A stretch of DNA of 61,737 nt from Cupriavidus yeoncheonensis (GTDB lineage: Bacteria; Pseudomonadota; Gammaproteobacteria; Burkholderiales; Burkholderiaceae): assembly GCF_905397275.1 (NCBI RefSeq), contig NZ_CAJPUY010000030.1, forward strand, positions 1 to 61,737, given 5' to 3'. A model generated the notes under the pieces. It was not told the origin of the DNA. It saw only the letters and a program-made list of their open reading frames with translations, and did not search any database. Shown here one piece after another: positions 24,954 through 34,525 of the stretch (its first letter is position 1; each line of letters starts with the position of its first letter). The position numbers were made by a program, and so were the translations under genes.

Positions 24954-26633
24954 ATGGAAGCCAGACGCTGGCATAGTTCCTATCCCTCCGGGATACCGCT
25001 TGAAATTGATGTGGACGCGCAAGCGACACTGGGGTCCATGATTGTACGCGCGGTCGCCTCGTTCGCCATGCGTCCTGCGGTAACCTGCCTGGAGGAATCA
25101 CTAAGTTATGCGGAGCTCGGCATTCTGTCTGAGGCGCTTGCGACTTTCCTGCAGCAGTCCGGATTGAGAAAGGGGGATCGTGTAGCGTTGATGCTGCCAA
25201 GTTGCCCAGCTTTCCTGATAGGTTTGGCAGCGATATTTCAAGCAGGGATGGTGGCGGTTCCAGTCAACCCTTTGTATACGCCGCGTGAATTGAAGCATCA
25301 GCTACAGGATTCTGACGCCACCTGCATTATCGTCGCCGACCAACTACAGCAGCCGTTGCAGCAAGTGCTGGAGGAAACCAGCATTGTTCAGGTGCTTACG
25401 GCGCCGGTTGTTGGAATGAAACCTATTGTCGGTCAACTCGTGGCACTAGCAAAACACGCTGGGGAAGTTCAGCAAGCCGGCACGGCCGGTGGTGGTCGCA
25501 CGTGCCAACCTTTAGTCGATGCGATTCTACAGGGAGGCAGGGGGGGCAGTCTTTCCCCAGTCGCACAGACCACTGAGGACATCGCCATTCTGCAATACAC
25601 CGGTGGCACGACGGGTGTGTCCAAGGGGGCGGTCCTCACGCACAAGTCAGTTTGCGCAAGTTTGGCGCAAATTTTGACCTGGGTTGGACCAACGTTAGCG
25701 GGCTCAGAGGCATCGATGGTGACACCGCTGCCTCTGTATCATATCTTCCCGCTTGCAACGGCATTACTGGCGCTATCGCTTGGTTGTGAGAATCGCTTGG
25801 TTCCCAATCCGCGTGAGGCTGGTTCTGTGCTTGCTGAATTGAAGCGGCGGCCGTTTCAGATGCTTGTCGGGGTCAACACCTTGTTCAACAGCTTGGTGAA
25901 CACACCGGAACTCATTTCCGTAGACTTCAGCGCTACCCGTTTGGTGATTGGCGCCGGGGCGTCAATCCAGGACGCTATCGCAAAGCGATGGCTCGCGGCC
26001 GGTGCTCCCCCTGTTACTGAAGCCTATGGTCTTACAGAGACCTCACCGAGCGCCACCTTCAATCCTCCTGGGCGAAGCGGCTCGATCGGCATTCCTGTGC
26101 CTTCGACCGACGTTCGCCTAGTAGATGAAAGTGGGCACGACGTCCCACTCGGTGTTGCAGGCGAACTTCTGATCAAGGGACCACAACTCTTCAGCGGCTA
26201 CTGGAACCAGGAGGCCGAAACACGGAAAGCGTTCCTTGATGGTGGCTGGTTCAGGACGGGCGACATTGTGGTCATGGACGAATTGGGATTCATGACAATG
26301 GTCGACCGCAAGAAGGACATGATTCTCGTCTCAGGCTTCAACGTTTATCCGAATGAGATCGAGGCCGTCGTCGCAATGATGACCGATGTCCTCGAGGCCG
26401 CCTGTATCGGCGTGCCTGATGACCGTTCCGGCGAGGCCCCACACCTCTTCATCGTGCCACGCAATATGACGCTCACCCCGGAACAAGTGGAGGCACACTG
26501 TCGCTCCCATCTTGCGGCCTATAAAGTGCCACGACACATTACGCTTATCGATGCCCTGCCCAAATCAACGGTGGGCAAGATCCTGCGTAAAGACTTGCGT
26601 TCGCGCTTGGCTGCCGAGCAAAGCAATGCATAG
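24954..26633 (+). CDS. Long-chain-type acyl-CoA ligase (FadD-like), 559 aa
   Basis: AMP-forming ligase of the FadD group. YTGGTTGVSKGAVLTH starts at residue 215 (P-loop), with TPLPLYHIFPL, the adenine motif EAYGLTETSP, GWFRTGDIVVMDELGFMTMVDRKKDMILVSGFNVYPNEIE, and the catalytic C-terminal Lys in LPKSTVGKILRKDLR. The start follows GGGAGACATCAAT. It is followed after 66 bp by an acyl-CoA dehydrogenase, so the pair performs CoA activation then alpha,beta-desaturation. The promoter carries a TetR-type operator. Whether the natural substrate is a fatty acid or a ring-bearing acid is not evident. Confidence 0.93.
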   Translation: MEARRWHSSYPSGIPLEIDVDAQATLGSMIVRAVASFAMRPAVTCLEESLSYAELGILSEALATFLQQSGLRKGDRVALMLPSCPAFLIGLAAIFQAGMVAVPVNPLYTPRELKHQLQDSDATCIIVADQLQQPLQQVLEETSIVQVLTAPVVGMKPIVGQLVALAKHAGEVQQAGTAGGGRTCQPLVDAILQGGRGGSLSPVAQTTEDIAILQYTGGTTGVSKGAVLTHKSVCASLAQILTWVGPTLAGSEASMVTPLPLYHIFPLATALLALSLGCENRLVPNPREAGSVLAELKRRPFQMLVGVNTLFNSLVNTPELISVDFSATRLVIGAGASIQDAIAKRWLAAGAPPVTEAYGLTETSPSATFNPPGRSGSIGIPVPSTDVRLVDESGHDVPLGVAGELLIKGPQLFSGYWNQEAETRKAFLDGGWFRTGDIVVMDELGFMTMVDRKKDMILVSGFNVYPNEIEAVVAMMTDVLEAACIGVPDDRSGEAPHLFIVPRNMTLTPEQVEAHCRSHLAAYKVPRHITLIDALPKSTVGKILRKDLRSRLAAEQSNA

Positions 26634-26699
26634 CGCCCTGCTGGGCCCTTCTCGATTTCTCTCTGGCCTGCCATGCGGCTGCCAGCACACCCGAACCCT

Positions 26700-28469
26700 A
26701 TGAACTACTATCATGCTCCCCTCCGCGATCTTCAGTTCGTGCTGCATGAGCTGCTCGACGTGTCCACGGGCTCCGCAATTGCAGAAATTGCCGATCCCGA
26801 CACGATCAATCAGGTAATCGAAGCCGCAGGTCAGTTCGCTACAGAGATTCTGGCGCCCTTGAACGGCATTGGAGACCTCCAAGGCTGCACCATGCCTTCT
26901 TCAGGTGTGGTGACGACGCCAGATGGATTCAAAAACGCGTACAAGCAATTTTCTGAGGCAGGCTGGACCGCACTGGCATGTCAAGCGGAGCATGGTGGTC
27001 AGGGACTGCCGAACGCGGTCAACGCGGCTGTCATGGAGATATTCGCTGGCGCTAACATGGCCTGGGCGGCTTATCCTGGTATGTCGCAGGCGGCTTACAC
27101 ATGCCTGGCGGCTAATGGCTCGGACGCCCAGAGGGCGCTCTACCTGCCGAAGCTGGCTTCCGGCGAATGGGCGGGAACCATGTGTTTGACCGAACCGCAT
27201 TGCGGCACCGACCTCGGACTTTTGCGCACCCGTGCAGTACCGAATGCCGATGGCAGTTTCGGCATAACCGGTACGAAGATCTTCATTTCGGGAGGGGAAC
27301 ACGACTTCACGGACAATATCGTCCATTTGGTACTCGCCCGGTTACCGGACTCGCCCCCCGGCGTCAGGGGAATCTCCCTCTTCCTTGTTCCAAAGGTCCT
27401 GGTGTCGCCTGAAGGAGATCTGGCCGAACGCAACGCAGTCACTTGTGGCTCCCTGGAGCACAAGATGGGCATCCATGCGAACGCCACCTGCACGATGAAC
27501 TTCGATGGTGCAACAGGCTATCTGGTGGGCGAGCCGGACAAAGGGCTCGCGGCTATGTTCGTCATGATGAACCACGCGCGCCTCCTTGTCGGGGTCAATG
27601 CAATCGGACTGATGGAGGCGGCGTACCAGAAGGCACTGGGCTATGCAAAGGACCGCACACAAGGAAGGTCCCCAACAGCATCGGCCCGTAACAGCCCAGC
27701 GGATCCGATTATCGAGCATGCTGATGTGCGCCGTATGCTGCTGACTCAGAAAGCCTATATCGAAGGAACACGAGCATTCGCGCAGTGGGCGTGTCAGTTG
27801 GCCGACACCCAGCACTTCGGCAATGACTCGGAAATTCGGCATCACGCGGCAGAACTCTCTGCGCTGGTTACACCGATCGTTAAAGCATTCAGCAGCGACC
27901 TCGCCGTCGAATGTACAAGCCTGGCAATGCAAGTCCTTGGTGGACACGGCTATATCGTGGATAACCAGGTCGAACAGCATCTTCGTGACGCACGTATCAT
28001 CCCGCTCTACGAAGGTGCCAACGGCATTCAAGCCATGGACCTCCTTGGACGCAAAGTTCTCCCCGACCAAGGCACCCGGCTGGAGATGTTCCTTGCGATC
28101 GTCAACGAATTCATCGGCGCGAATGCAGATAATCCAGTCCTGCGCGAATTCACCGCCCCGCTTTCGAGCGCGACCGATGTGTTGCGGAATGCGACGCACG
28201 AAGTATCGATGCAAGCCAAGGCAGATCCTCATGTGTTGGGAAGCGTTGCTGCATCATACCTTCGACTTGCCGGTCATGTCGGTCTAGCATGGATGTGGGC
28301 ACGTATGGCTGCGATCGGGCTCGTCAACGCCGCCTCTGCCGACCCGATCTATGCATCGAAAGTCGCGACGGCGCGCTTCTATTTCAAGAAGCTGCTACCG
28401 GAAATACAATCTTTGGCAGCGGCTATCGCTGCCGGCTCCGGTCCGATCATGGAGCTCGATTTCGGCTAA
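26700..28469 (+). CDS. Acyl-CoA dehydrogenase (FadE-like), 589 aa
   Basis: FAD enzyme of the long ~600-residue subgroup. The start MNYYHAPLRDLQFVLHELL matches the N-terminal extension domain typical of this subgroup, so I use the ATG at 26700 and not the earlier in-frame one at 26673. MCLTEPHCGTDLG and the GTKIFISGGEHD segment bind FAD and substrate. RDARIIPLYEGANGIQAMDLLGRK has the catalytic Glu near residue 438. The C-terminal domain is complete. It performs the first beta-oxidation step, passing electrons to ETF. It is co-transcribed with the ligase. Confidence 0.93.
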   Translation: MNYYHAPLRDLQFVLHELLDVSTGSAIAEIADPDTINQVIEAAGQFATEILAPLNGIGDLQGCTMPSSGVVTTPDGFKNAYKQFSEAGWTALACQAEHGGQGLPNAVNAAVMEIFAGANMAWAAYPGMSQAAYTCLAANGSDAQRALYLPKLASGEWAGTMCLTEPHCGTDLGLLRTRAVPNADGSFGITGTKIFISGGEHDFTDNIVHLVLARLPDSPPGVRGISLFLVPKVLVSPEGDLAERNAVTCGSLEHKMGIHANATCTMNFDGATGYLVGEPDKGLAAMFVMMNHARLLVGVNAIGLMEAAYQKALGYAKDRTQGRSPTASARNSPADPIIEHADVRRMLLTQKAYIEGTRAFAQWACQLADTQHFGNDSEIRHHAAELSALVTPIVKAFSSDLAVECTSLAMQVLGGHGYIVDNQVEQHLRDARIIPLYEGANGIQAMDLLGRKVLPDQGTRLEMFLAIVNEFIGANADNPVLREFTAPLSSATDVLRNATHEVSMQAKADPHVLGSVAASYLRLAGHVGLAWMWARMAAIGLVNAASADPIYASKVATARFYFKKLLPEIQSLAAAIAAGSGPIMELDFG

Positions 28470-28846
28470 CGCTTCTACTTTCACTATGGTCTGTTTGGCG
28501 GCAGCCGCAACAGAATGCGCTGCCGCCAGAACATACAGAGTTTGCTGCATGCCGAGCGCCGAAGAAGTTGGTCTCTACAACCAAACGCAGTATCGGGTAA
28601 ATAAGACAATGCCGAGTTCCAATTCTGGATATACACGGCGCATGGGAACGAGAGTGACTCGGGTTAGCATTGCTGCCAGAGCCGCATTGAGTGTGGAATC
28701 TGCCACCGAAATCTTGAACCATACCGCCGGGTTCTCATAGCGCTAGGTTCTGCCGGGGAAGTACGAATACTCCAACCCGTAAGCGCCGTTTGATTTGAGA
28801 CGGTAGTGGATCGTTCATTCCGTGATACATCTTAAAGGTACTGACC
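28470..28846. other. No gene recognised
   Basis: About 375 bp between the dehydrogenase stop and the NmrA-like gene. No frame with a start signal; nothing repeat-like was seen. Confidence 0.4.
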
Positions 28847-29716
28847 ATGCTCAACCCCTCAAAGCCCCGGATCGCCATCGCGGGGGCAACAGGACGCGTT
28901 GGCGCTACATTGACGGCGTTGCTCGCCGCTGACCCGATCGACCTGGTCGCACTAACGCGCCAACCCAGCACAGCGCGACTGCCCGAAGGGGTGGTTACAT
29001 TCAAGGTCGACTTCAAACGCGCGGACATGCTCGAGGGAGCCCTGCGCGGTATCGACCGGCTCTTCATCGCGCATGGCACCTCCCTCGAACAAGTCGCAAA
29101 CGAAATCGCGTTGATCAATGCAGCAGTCGCATCAGGCGTTCGGCACATCGTCAAACTGTCCGCCCTCGGTCCCGCGACCCGACTTCTTCCCATCGCTTGG
29201 CACATGCAGATCGAAGCGCATTTGGCGCAGCAGCCGATCGCATCTACCGTCTTGCGCCCTAGCACTTTCAGCCATGTGCTCAAGCGTCTGGGGCCACACA
29301 TCGCCGCCGGTTCCTGGACCGGCGCAGCAGGTAATGGGCGTGTGAACTTCATCGATACCCGTGACGTTGCTGAAGTAGCCCGCATTGCATTGCTCGAGGA
29401 GATCGAGCCCGCGTCGCAACGTGCGTACCACCTGTCTGGTCCACGTGCGTGGACCATGGACCAGGTGGCAGAGGAGTTGGCCCGCCTACTTGGACATCCG
29501 GTTACTTACGTCGACCGTCCGCCTGCCGAGCAGAGAGACGCTCTGCTCGGCGCCGGACTTGCTCCGCTCGTAGCCGATCTTTTGGTTGGACTCGACCAAA
29601 TGTTCCGCGAGTCTGTGATCGCCGAAACGACGTCGACGGTCGAGGAACTGACCGGAAAGGCCCCACGTTCGTTGACCGAATGGTTGACCGACAACCTTGA
29701 CGTATTTCGAGCGTGA
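28847..29716 (+). CDS. NmrA/atypical SDR NAD(P)-binding protein, 289 aa
   Basis: N-terminal Rossmann fold with IAIAGATGRVGATL (about residues 9-22), then VKLSALGP in the active-site strand and HMQIEAHL, which is typical of NmrA-like and azoreductase/quinone-reductase-like atypical SDRs lacking a YxxxK motif. The C-terminal region is as in the NAD(P)H-binding family (AYHLSGPRAWTMDQVAEELARLLG). Such proteins reduce quinones or sense NADP(H) redox state. It converges with the AraC regulator at 29941, which may control it. Confidence 0.85.
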   Translation: MLNPSKPRIAIAGATGRVGATLTALLAADPIDLVALTRQPSTARLPEGVVTFKVDFKRADMLEGALRGIDRLFIAHGTSLEQVANEIALINAAVASGVRHIVKLSALGPATRLLPIAWHMQIEAHLAQQPIASTVLRPSTFSHVLKRLGPHIAAGSWTGAAGNGRVNFIDTRDVAEVARIALLEEIEPASQRAYHLSGPRAWTMDQVAEELARLLGHPVTYVDRPPAEQRDALLGAGLAPLVADLLVGLDQMFRESVIAETTSTVEELTGKAPRSLTEWLTDNLDVFRA

Positions 29717-29816
29717 GCTCTCCATCGGTTGGTGTCCAAGGAGTGGGGTAAGTCCTGTGCCACAGGCTGCGCGGCAAAGCGTGCAGGGCGTAGCAAGAAG
29801 CGGCTTGCCGCGCGGC

Positions 29817-29839
29817 GGCCACTCCCTTCGGGAGTGGCC
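29817..29839. terminator. Hairpin with UUCG-type loop between convergent genes
   Basis: A ten-base perfect stem GGCCACTCCC / GGGAGTGGCC closing on C(TTCG)G, an unusually stable tetraloop. It lies between the NmrA-like gene and the minus-strand AraC/small-peptide unit, so it could serve both. No T-run follows on either strand. Confidence 0.5.
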
Positions 29840-29854
29840 ATCGTGAAGTCTGGA

Positions 29855-29941
29855 TTAGTTCGATGCGATCCGCCGAACTTTGACCTTGAAGTAAATCACG
29901 ATGACCAACGCCACTACGGCACCAACGGCCGCGTAACGCAT
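29855..29941 (-). CDS. 28-residue single-pass membrane peptide, coupled to AraC gene
   Basis: The stop of the AraC gene and the start of this frame share bases as TAATG (29943-29939), a classical coupling junction. The peptide is MRYAAVGAVVALVIVIYF followed by a basic tail KVKVRRIASN. This is one hydrophobic helix of about 15 residues with positive charges after it. The hairpin at 29817-29839 lies just beyond its stop, closing the unit. Whether it is translated is unproven; coupling, composition and the following hairpin all favour it. Function unknown. Confidence 0.45.
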   Translation of the reverse strand: MRYAAVGAVVALVIVIYFKVKVRRIASN

Positions 29942-30804
29942 TAGCGCGTCGCAGCCCTGCGGAAATCGGACGGTGTGACGCCGGTAGCCTTCTTGAATGC
30001 AGTGCTGAAGTGCTGAGCGTGGCTGAAGCCGCAATCCAGCGCCACTTCAGTTGCGGAGCGACGAGGATCCAAGAGGAACTCTTTGGCCCGTTCGAGACGC
30101 AGACCGTACACAAAGCGCAAGGGCGTCTGCCCGGTACTTTCGCGAAAAGCCCGCATGAAATGCCGGGGACTGACACCGGCAACTTGCGCCAAGCCGTTGA
30201 TTGTGAACGGCCGCGACAGGTCGGCCTCAATGTAGTCGATAACGCGCCGCAAGCTGCTCGGTGGGAGGCCACCGCACGGCCGAATGGCGGCCGCCTGGCT
30301 GCCGTCGACCCGCGCCAGCAGGGCGAGTGCTTGCATCGCCCAGCCCTCGGCGAACAACCCGTAAAGGCTGTCTGCGTTGCGCGCCTCTCGGCATAGGACT
30401 GAAAGGCCACGTTGCAGATCTTCGTTGCCAAAGGCGATCAACGGCCGATTGAAGTGGCAGCCGGCTTCGGAGCCAATGGCCGCGTCAAGGAAGACCACCG
30501 TGTAGTCGAAGCTCGGGGCTACGTCAAACTCGCCTTCGACGGAAATCGAGGCCGGGAACAGCGCAAGATTTGTTCCTTGTTTTATTCCCGAGTGGATGCG
30601 GCGGCCGTCGAGTTCCAGATGCAACTCTTTGAGGCCTTTCCGAAACCAGAACAGCGCGAGCCGCGGTTGACGAAAACGCCAAGAGATGGGCCCCGTCGCC
30701 CGACGCGCGAGGACTTCAACATGGGTGGTGCGCGAGTCAACAATGGTGCCGGATATGAGTTCGCCCCCAACCTCGCGGTATTCAGCTTGTGAGTCTGGGT
30801 GCAT
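29941..30804 (-). CDS. AraC/XylS-family transcriptional regulator, 287 aa
   Basis: The C-terminal ~100 residues contain two helix-turn-helix motifs: FTINGLAQVAGVSPRHFMRAFRESTGQTPLRFV and ATEVALDCGFSHAQHFSTAFKKATGVTPSDFRR. The second carries the conserved GFxxxxxFxxxFKKxxGxTPxxFRR signature. The N-terminal ~185 residues are the ligand or dimerisation domain and show no known motif. It is convergent with the NmrA-like gene and is followed by the overlapping small membrane peptide. Target genes are not evident from the sequence. Confidence 0.92.
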   Translation of the reverse strand: MHPDSQAEYREVGGELISGTIVDSRTTHVEVLARRATGPISWRFRQPRLALFWFRKGLKELHLELDGRRIHSGIKQGTNLALFPASISVEGEFDVAPSFDYTVVFLDAAIGSEAGCHFNRPLIAFGNEDLQRGLSVLCREARNADSLYGLFAEGWAMQALALLARVDGSQAAAIRPCGGLPPSSLRRVIDYIEADLSRPFTINGLAQVAGVSPRHFMRAFRESTGQTPLRFVYGLRLERAKEFLLDPRRSATEVALDCGFSHAQHFSTAFKKATGVTPSDFRRAATR

Positions 30805-31210
30805 TGCTTACCTCCGCTTCGACCTTGCATCCGGCCTCATTGTGCGCGCGGACGCGTGACCTCGCAAGCGAATCAGTCGCGGGTGAATATCCCTTATGGG
30901 GACGGTCGCTGACGCATGGACGTCAACCGCGTTCGCTTTGTCCCCGCGCATCGTACACCTTGGCTCTACTCCTGCCGGTCAGAAGCGACGGCGATGCGAT
31001 AAGCCAAGACAACGGGCCCGCGAGGGGCCCCGAATCAAGCACAGTAGACCGGCGACTTAGGTCTAGCCACGGCGTCGCCACATCTCGGTGAAGGGCACTG
31101 CTGCCGATTGCAGCGTCGGCCGCACCGGGCGCGCTTGATCTTGGCGCGCTGACCCATGGACCTCGCAACGCGGTTGGCTTGGGCAAAAAACGCCGCCCCA
31201 ATTCCTTCTC
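30805..31210. other. No gene recognised
   Basis: About 400 bp upstream of the AraC gene and downstream of the BKACE gene. No supported frame; promoter of the AraC gene presumably within it. Confidence 0.4.
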
Positions 31211-32134
31211 TCAGAACTTCACTTTCTCAATGCCCTTCAATTGCAAGATTTCCCGGGCTTCGTTCGGGCTGGCGATTTCGAGTCCAAGTCCCTCGATAAT
31301 CTGGCGCGCCTGCCGCACCTGCGCTGCATTGCTCTCGGCCAGCGTACCCCGTCCAAGCCACAGGCTGTCTTCCAATCCGACGCGCACATTGCCGCCCATA
31401 CTGGCAGACATTCCTGCAAGGCGAAGCTGATCTTTGCCCGCCCCCAACACCGACCAGCGATAGTCATTGCCGAACAGCCGGTCGGCCGTCCGCTTCATGT
31501 GCGACACGTCTTCAGGATGCGTGCCGATACCTCCCAGGATGCCGAACACGGTTTGAACAAAGAACGGCGCCTTGACCAGACCGCGCTCGACGAAGTGCGC
31601 CAGGTTGTAGAGGTGGCCCACATCGTAGCACTCGAATTCGAAGCGCGTGTCATTGGCGGCACATTGCGCCAGGGCGTATTCAATATCCTTGAAGGTGTTG
31701 CGGAAAATCAGGTCACGACTGGCTTCGAGCGCTTCGCGCTCCCAGGCATGTTTGAACTCCTTGAAACGCGCCAGCATCGGGAACAGCGCGAAGTTCATGG
31801 AGCCCATGTTCAGTGAAGCCACCTCGGGCGCAAAGCGCATTGAGGGCTGAATGCGCTCCTCGATCGTCATGTAGGGCGAGCCGCCACTGGTGATATTCAA
31901 CACTGCATCGGTGCGTGCCTTGATTTGCGGCAAGAATCGGCCGAATGCATCCGGGCTCTGGTCCGGCTTGCCCGTGACAGGATCGCGTGCATGAAGGTGA
32001 ATGATCGCGGCGCCCGCTTCGGCCGCGCCGACCGAGGCTTCGATGATTTCTTCCGGTGTGACCGGTAGATACCGGGACATTGAGGGCGTATGAATCGCAC
32101 CGGTGACGGCACATGTGATGATGACTTTGCTCAT
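31211..32134 (-). CDS. BKACE family (3-keto-5-aminohexanoate cleavage enzyme, DUF849), 307 aa
   Basis: Zn-dependent beta-keto acid cleavage enzyme fold. MSKVIITCAVTGAIHTPSMSRYLPVTPEEI is the family N-terminus. IIHLHARDP carries two metal-binding His, SGGSPYMT and SLNMGSMNF line the barrel, and GGNVRVGLEDSLWLG is the C-terminal signature. The family condenses a beta-keto acid with acetyl-CoA to give acetoacetate and a new CoA ester. I use the ATG at 32134, where homology begins; an in-frame ATG at 32155 is possible and neither has a strong ribosome-binding site. A beta-keto acid from the local pathway would be a logical substrate. Confidence 0.9.
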   Translation of the reverse strand: MSKVIITCAVTGAIHTPSMSRYLPVTPEEIIEASVGAAEAGAAIIHLHARDPVTGKPDQSPDAFGRFLPQIKARTDAVLNITSGGSPYMTIEERIQPSMRFAPEVASLNMGSMNFALFPMLARFKEFKHAWEREALEASRDLIFRNTFKDIEYALAQCAANDTRFEFECYDVGHLYNLAHFVERGLVKAPFFVQTVFGILGGIGTHPEDVSHMKRTADRLFGNDYRWSVLGAGKDQLRLAGMSASMGGNVRVGLEDSLWLGRGTLAESNAAQVRQARQIIEGLGLEIASPNEAREILQLKGIEKVKF

Positions 32135-32517
32135 GATATGAATCAGGAAGTCCACAGCAGGTGGCCAGCTCGGGAGCCAGCGTGCCTTACGATCGATTCT
32201 TGGACGCTTGCAAGCTTAAACCGGCTGTCGCCAGCTTTAGGATGGGTTGACTTCATTGACTTGTCTGTTATCTTCGGTACGAGGTTTTAGGATGCGGCGG
32301 GGCCGAGACCTCGCTCCCGTTAGTCCGAGCATGCATGGCGCGCGCTGAACCTAATGGCGCGGCGCAAGCGCTCTTCGAGGCGCATGGTTAGCGAATCGTC
32401 GGTCGGTAGATTCACGACTCAGTTGGAGCGCCCCTGGGACCGCTGCGTGGTCGGCTCGAATCGCTTGGTAATGCGATCCGGCTGGCGGGCTCTCGGTCGC
32501 CGCATGCACTGCACGAT
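32135..32517. other. No gene recognised
   Basis: About 380 bp between the BKACE gene and repeat copy 2. No supported frame. Confidence 0.4.
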
Positions 32518-33043
32518 GGCCGCACCACCTCACACGCGAGGGGCTTCGGGCAGGCGTTCACCGCCGCGCACGACGTATTTGGCGGGATAAAGTGTGACGA
32601 GAACCTCGACTTCGTCTTCCGTTGCCCCGGTGCACGCGCTCCAAATCGAGCTCACCTTTTTGGCCAGCGATAGTATGGCGCCGTCACTACGCCCATCACG
32701 GATGTGGCAGAAGATCAGCGTTTCGGAAGTGGGCTCTCCCGAACGGTAGAGGTTGTCGGGCGTGGCTTCATGGAATACGACGCTAATCAAGTCGAGCGGC
32801 GAAAGGATGATCTCCCTGATCGCGCTCGTGAGCTCGCTGGCGATCCTGGCCTTGACGCCAGCTTCGATTCCGACCTTGCATTCGCAAACAATGATGGGCA
32901 TGTTGTGTCTCCTTGAAGATAGGGGCTGCTGAAGCCTCAGTCTCTCGGAACGTCACCGCCTGCGATTGCATCGGGGCGCCACCACTTGCTTGGAAGTGCC
33001 ATGACATGGCGTCGTGCCCCGCCAATCCAGGCCAAGCTCGTTT
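32518..33043. repeat. Long direct repeat, copy 2 (526 bp, carries tautomerase gene)
   Basis: Second copy of 8014-8539 in the same orientation, starting 24,504 bp downstream. It has the same gene and the same upstream region; flanks differ, and no permease follows. Confidence 0.9.
32530..32901 (-). CDS. Tautomerase-superfamily protein, 123 aa (copy 2)
   Basis: Differs from the product of 8027-8398 by a single residue (KKVSSIW here). The N-terminal Met-Pro and the AAGGAGACACAAC site are the same. Downstream on the same strand is the BKACE gene and not a permease/SDR pair, so this copy has been separated from, or copied away from, its original context. Both copies look functional. Confidence 0.8.
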   Translation of the reverse strand: MPIIVCECKVGIEAGVKARIASELTSAIREIILSPLDLISVVFHEATPDNLYRSGEPTSETLIFCHIRDGRSDGAILSLAKKVSSIWSACTGATEDEVEVLVTLYPAKYVVRGGERLPEAPRV

Positions 33044-33901
33044 CCCGTGGCCGCAGGGCGACGTATGGAGTGCCCCAAACAGGGCCTTTGGCACCCGCTA
33101 GTCAATCTCGCGCAATTTCGTCGAAAGGCCGCCAGATTGTGCCAACGCTGCTGTCAGCCGCTCCTTTATGTCGGTTGCTCGCTGACCACGGGATAGGTGC
33201 GTAAGTGGGCAACGACGTGCACGTCCCCTACAGCACAGTTCACGAGTTCTCCTCGTTGGCTATGTGCCGCTCCATGGCGCCTCGCCATCGCTGCAACAAG
33301 CACTTACCGAAATCGAGGTGTCGTCCCGCACACGGGCGACCAGAAGCGGCTGAGCCGCCCACCCTGGACCGGAAGGCCGGAATTAGCTGACTGTAGTGCA
33401 CTTCTCGCTGACGCGGAGCCAGGATCTTGTCGTACTGACGGGGCATGCTCAAGAAATCGGCGAGGCGGCTCGCCCGCAACCGCGATGCCTGGCGGGCTCT
33501 CGCGGAACGACTCTTTGACGTCGAAGATCTAATTCGGGCATGCGTTCCGGCATTCCGGCATTCCGGCGTGGCGGCTGTCCTCGGAAGAGCGATTAAGGGC
33601 GCCCCCAAGCTGGTCCAAGCGCCCAGGTACGGCGTGCCAGGGAGGACAGGCGGCGGGCAGGAAGCGACGTGGCGATGTCGCCCCGACCGTGCCATTCAGA
33701 TGACCGCTTCGCCCAGGAAGCTGCCATTGTCGACGCGCATGTTCCAGTGACCGCAGTGGGTCGGGTACGGCCGGCCGCATAAGGCGGCAGACGAGAAGGC
33801 GACTATCGCAAATGTCGTCGGTCTAGCATCCGGATGTCGCCTCCCCACTGCAACGACTATCGAGCCGCGAAAAGCGAGCAATCTTTAATTGGCACGTCCG
33901 G
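33044..33901. other. No gene recognised
   Basis: About 860 bp with several overlapping frames but no ribosome-binding sites or familiar sequence. A short tandem run of ATTCCGGC units lies near 33549-33570. It probably represents decayed DNA next to the repeat. Confidence 0.4.
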
Positions 33902-34483
33902 CTATGCATCAACCGGCGGCGATAACTGCGACAGGATCGCCAGGCGGCAGACCTCCAGTATTTCATCAGCGAGCGGTGAATCGTCGGGACACGCCCGCGA
34001 TAACATGATCGCCCCTATTGCATGCGCAATCGTGTCAATCCGCCTGGCACGCGTCTCGCGCCGCACGTGAGCGTCTAGCGCGCCATCATCGCGGCTCAGC
34101 GTCGCTAACAAGCTTTCCAGCCCGGCCGCAAAAGCCGCCCTCATCGGCTCCGGCTGACGCGCCGCATCTCCGCAAAGCGCCGCCATCGTGCATCCATCCC
34201 TGGGGTTGTCGCGGTGCTCCCGCGACAGATATTGCTGCACAAACGCGACAGCGTCGGCGCCCTCGGCTTTCTCCGCAGTCTGGGCAAAGCCGCAAGCAGC
34301 AGCCTCGGCCATCAGATCGGCCTTGGACCCGAAATGCTTGTAGAACCCGCCGTGGGTGAAGCCGGCTGCCGCCATCAGATCCGCAACGCCAATCCCGTCG
34401 TAGCCACGCTCACGAAAGAGCGTCGACGCCGTTTCGACGATGTGTGCGCGATTCGCCTGCGCTTGCGCCTTGGTGATTTTCAT
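33902..34483 (-). CDS. TetR-family regulator, 193 aa
   Basis: The helix-turn-helix region is at about residues 12-55 (IVETASTLFRERGYDGIGVADLMAAAG, then FTHGGFYKHFGSKADLMAEA), followed by an all-helical ligand domain. The GGFYKHFxSK form is common in TetR proteins paired with old yellow enzymes and quinone or aldehyde-responsive genes. It is divergent from such an enzyme gene, with a palindrome between the two (34526-34564). It probably represses the OYE-SDR-hydrolase-reductase genes and itself. Confidence 0.92.
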   Translation of the reverse strand: MKITKAQAQANRAHIVETASTLFRERGYDGIGVADLMAAAGFTHGGFYKHFGSKADLMAEAAACGFAQTAEKAEGADAVAFVQQYLSREHRDNPRDGCTMAALCGDAARQPEPMRAAFAAGLESLLATLSRDDGALDAHVRRETRARRIDTIAHAIGAIMLSRACPDDSPLADEILEVCRLAILSQLSPPVDA

Positions 34484-34525
34484 ACCGGGAAGACTCTTCG
34501 TTCACGTCTGCAGGTGCTCACTATA

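Noticed and set aside
33540..33575. Tandem ATTCCGGC units as a possible repeat array or CRISPR-like element
   Set aside because: Only about three contiguous 8-base units with no spacers. No CRISPR array was seen anywhere in the window.
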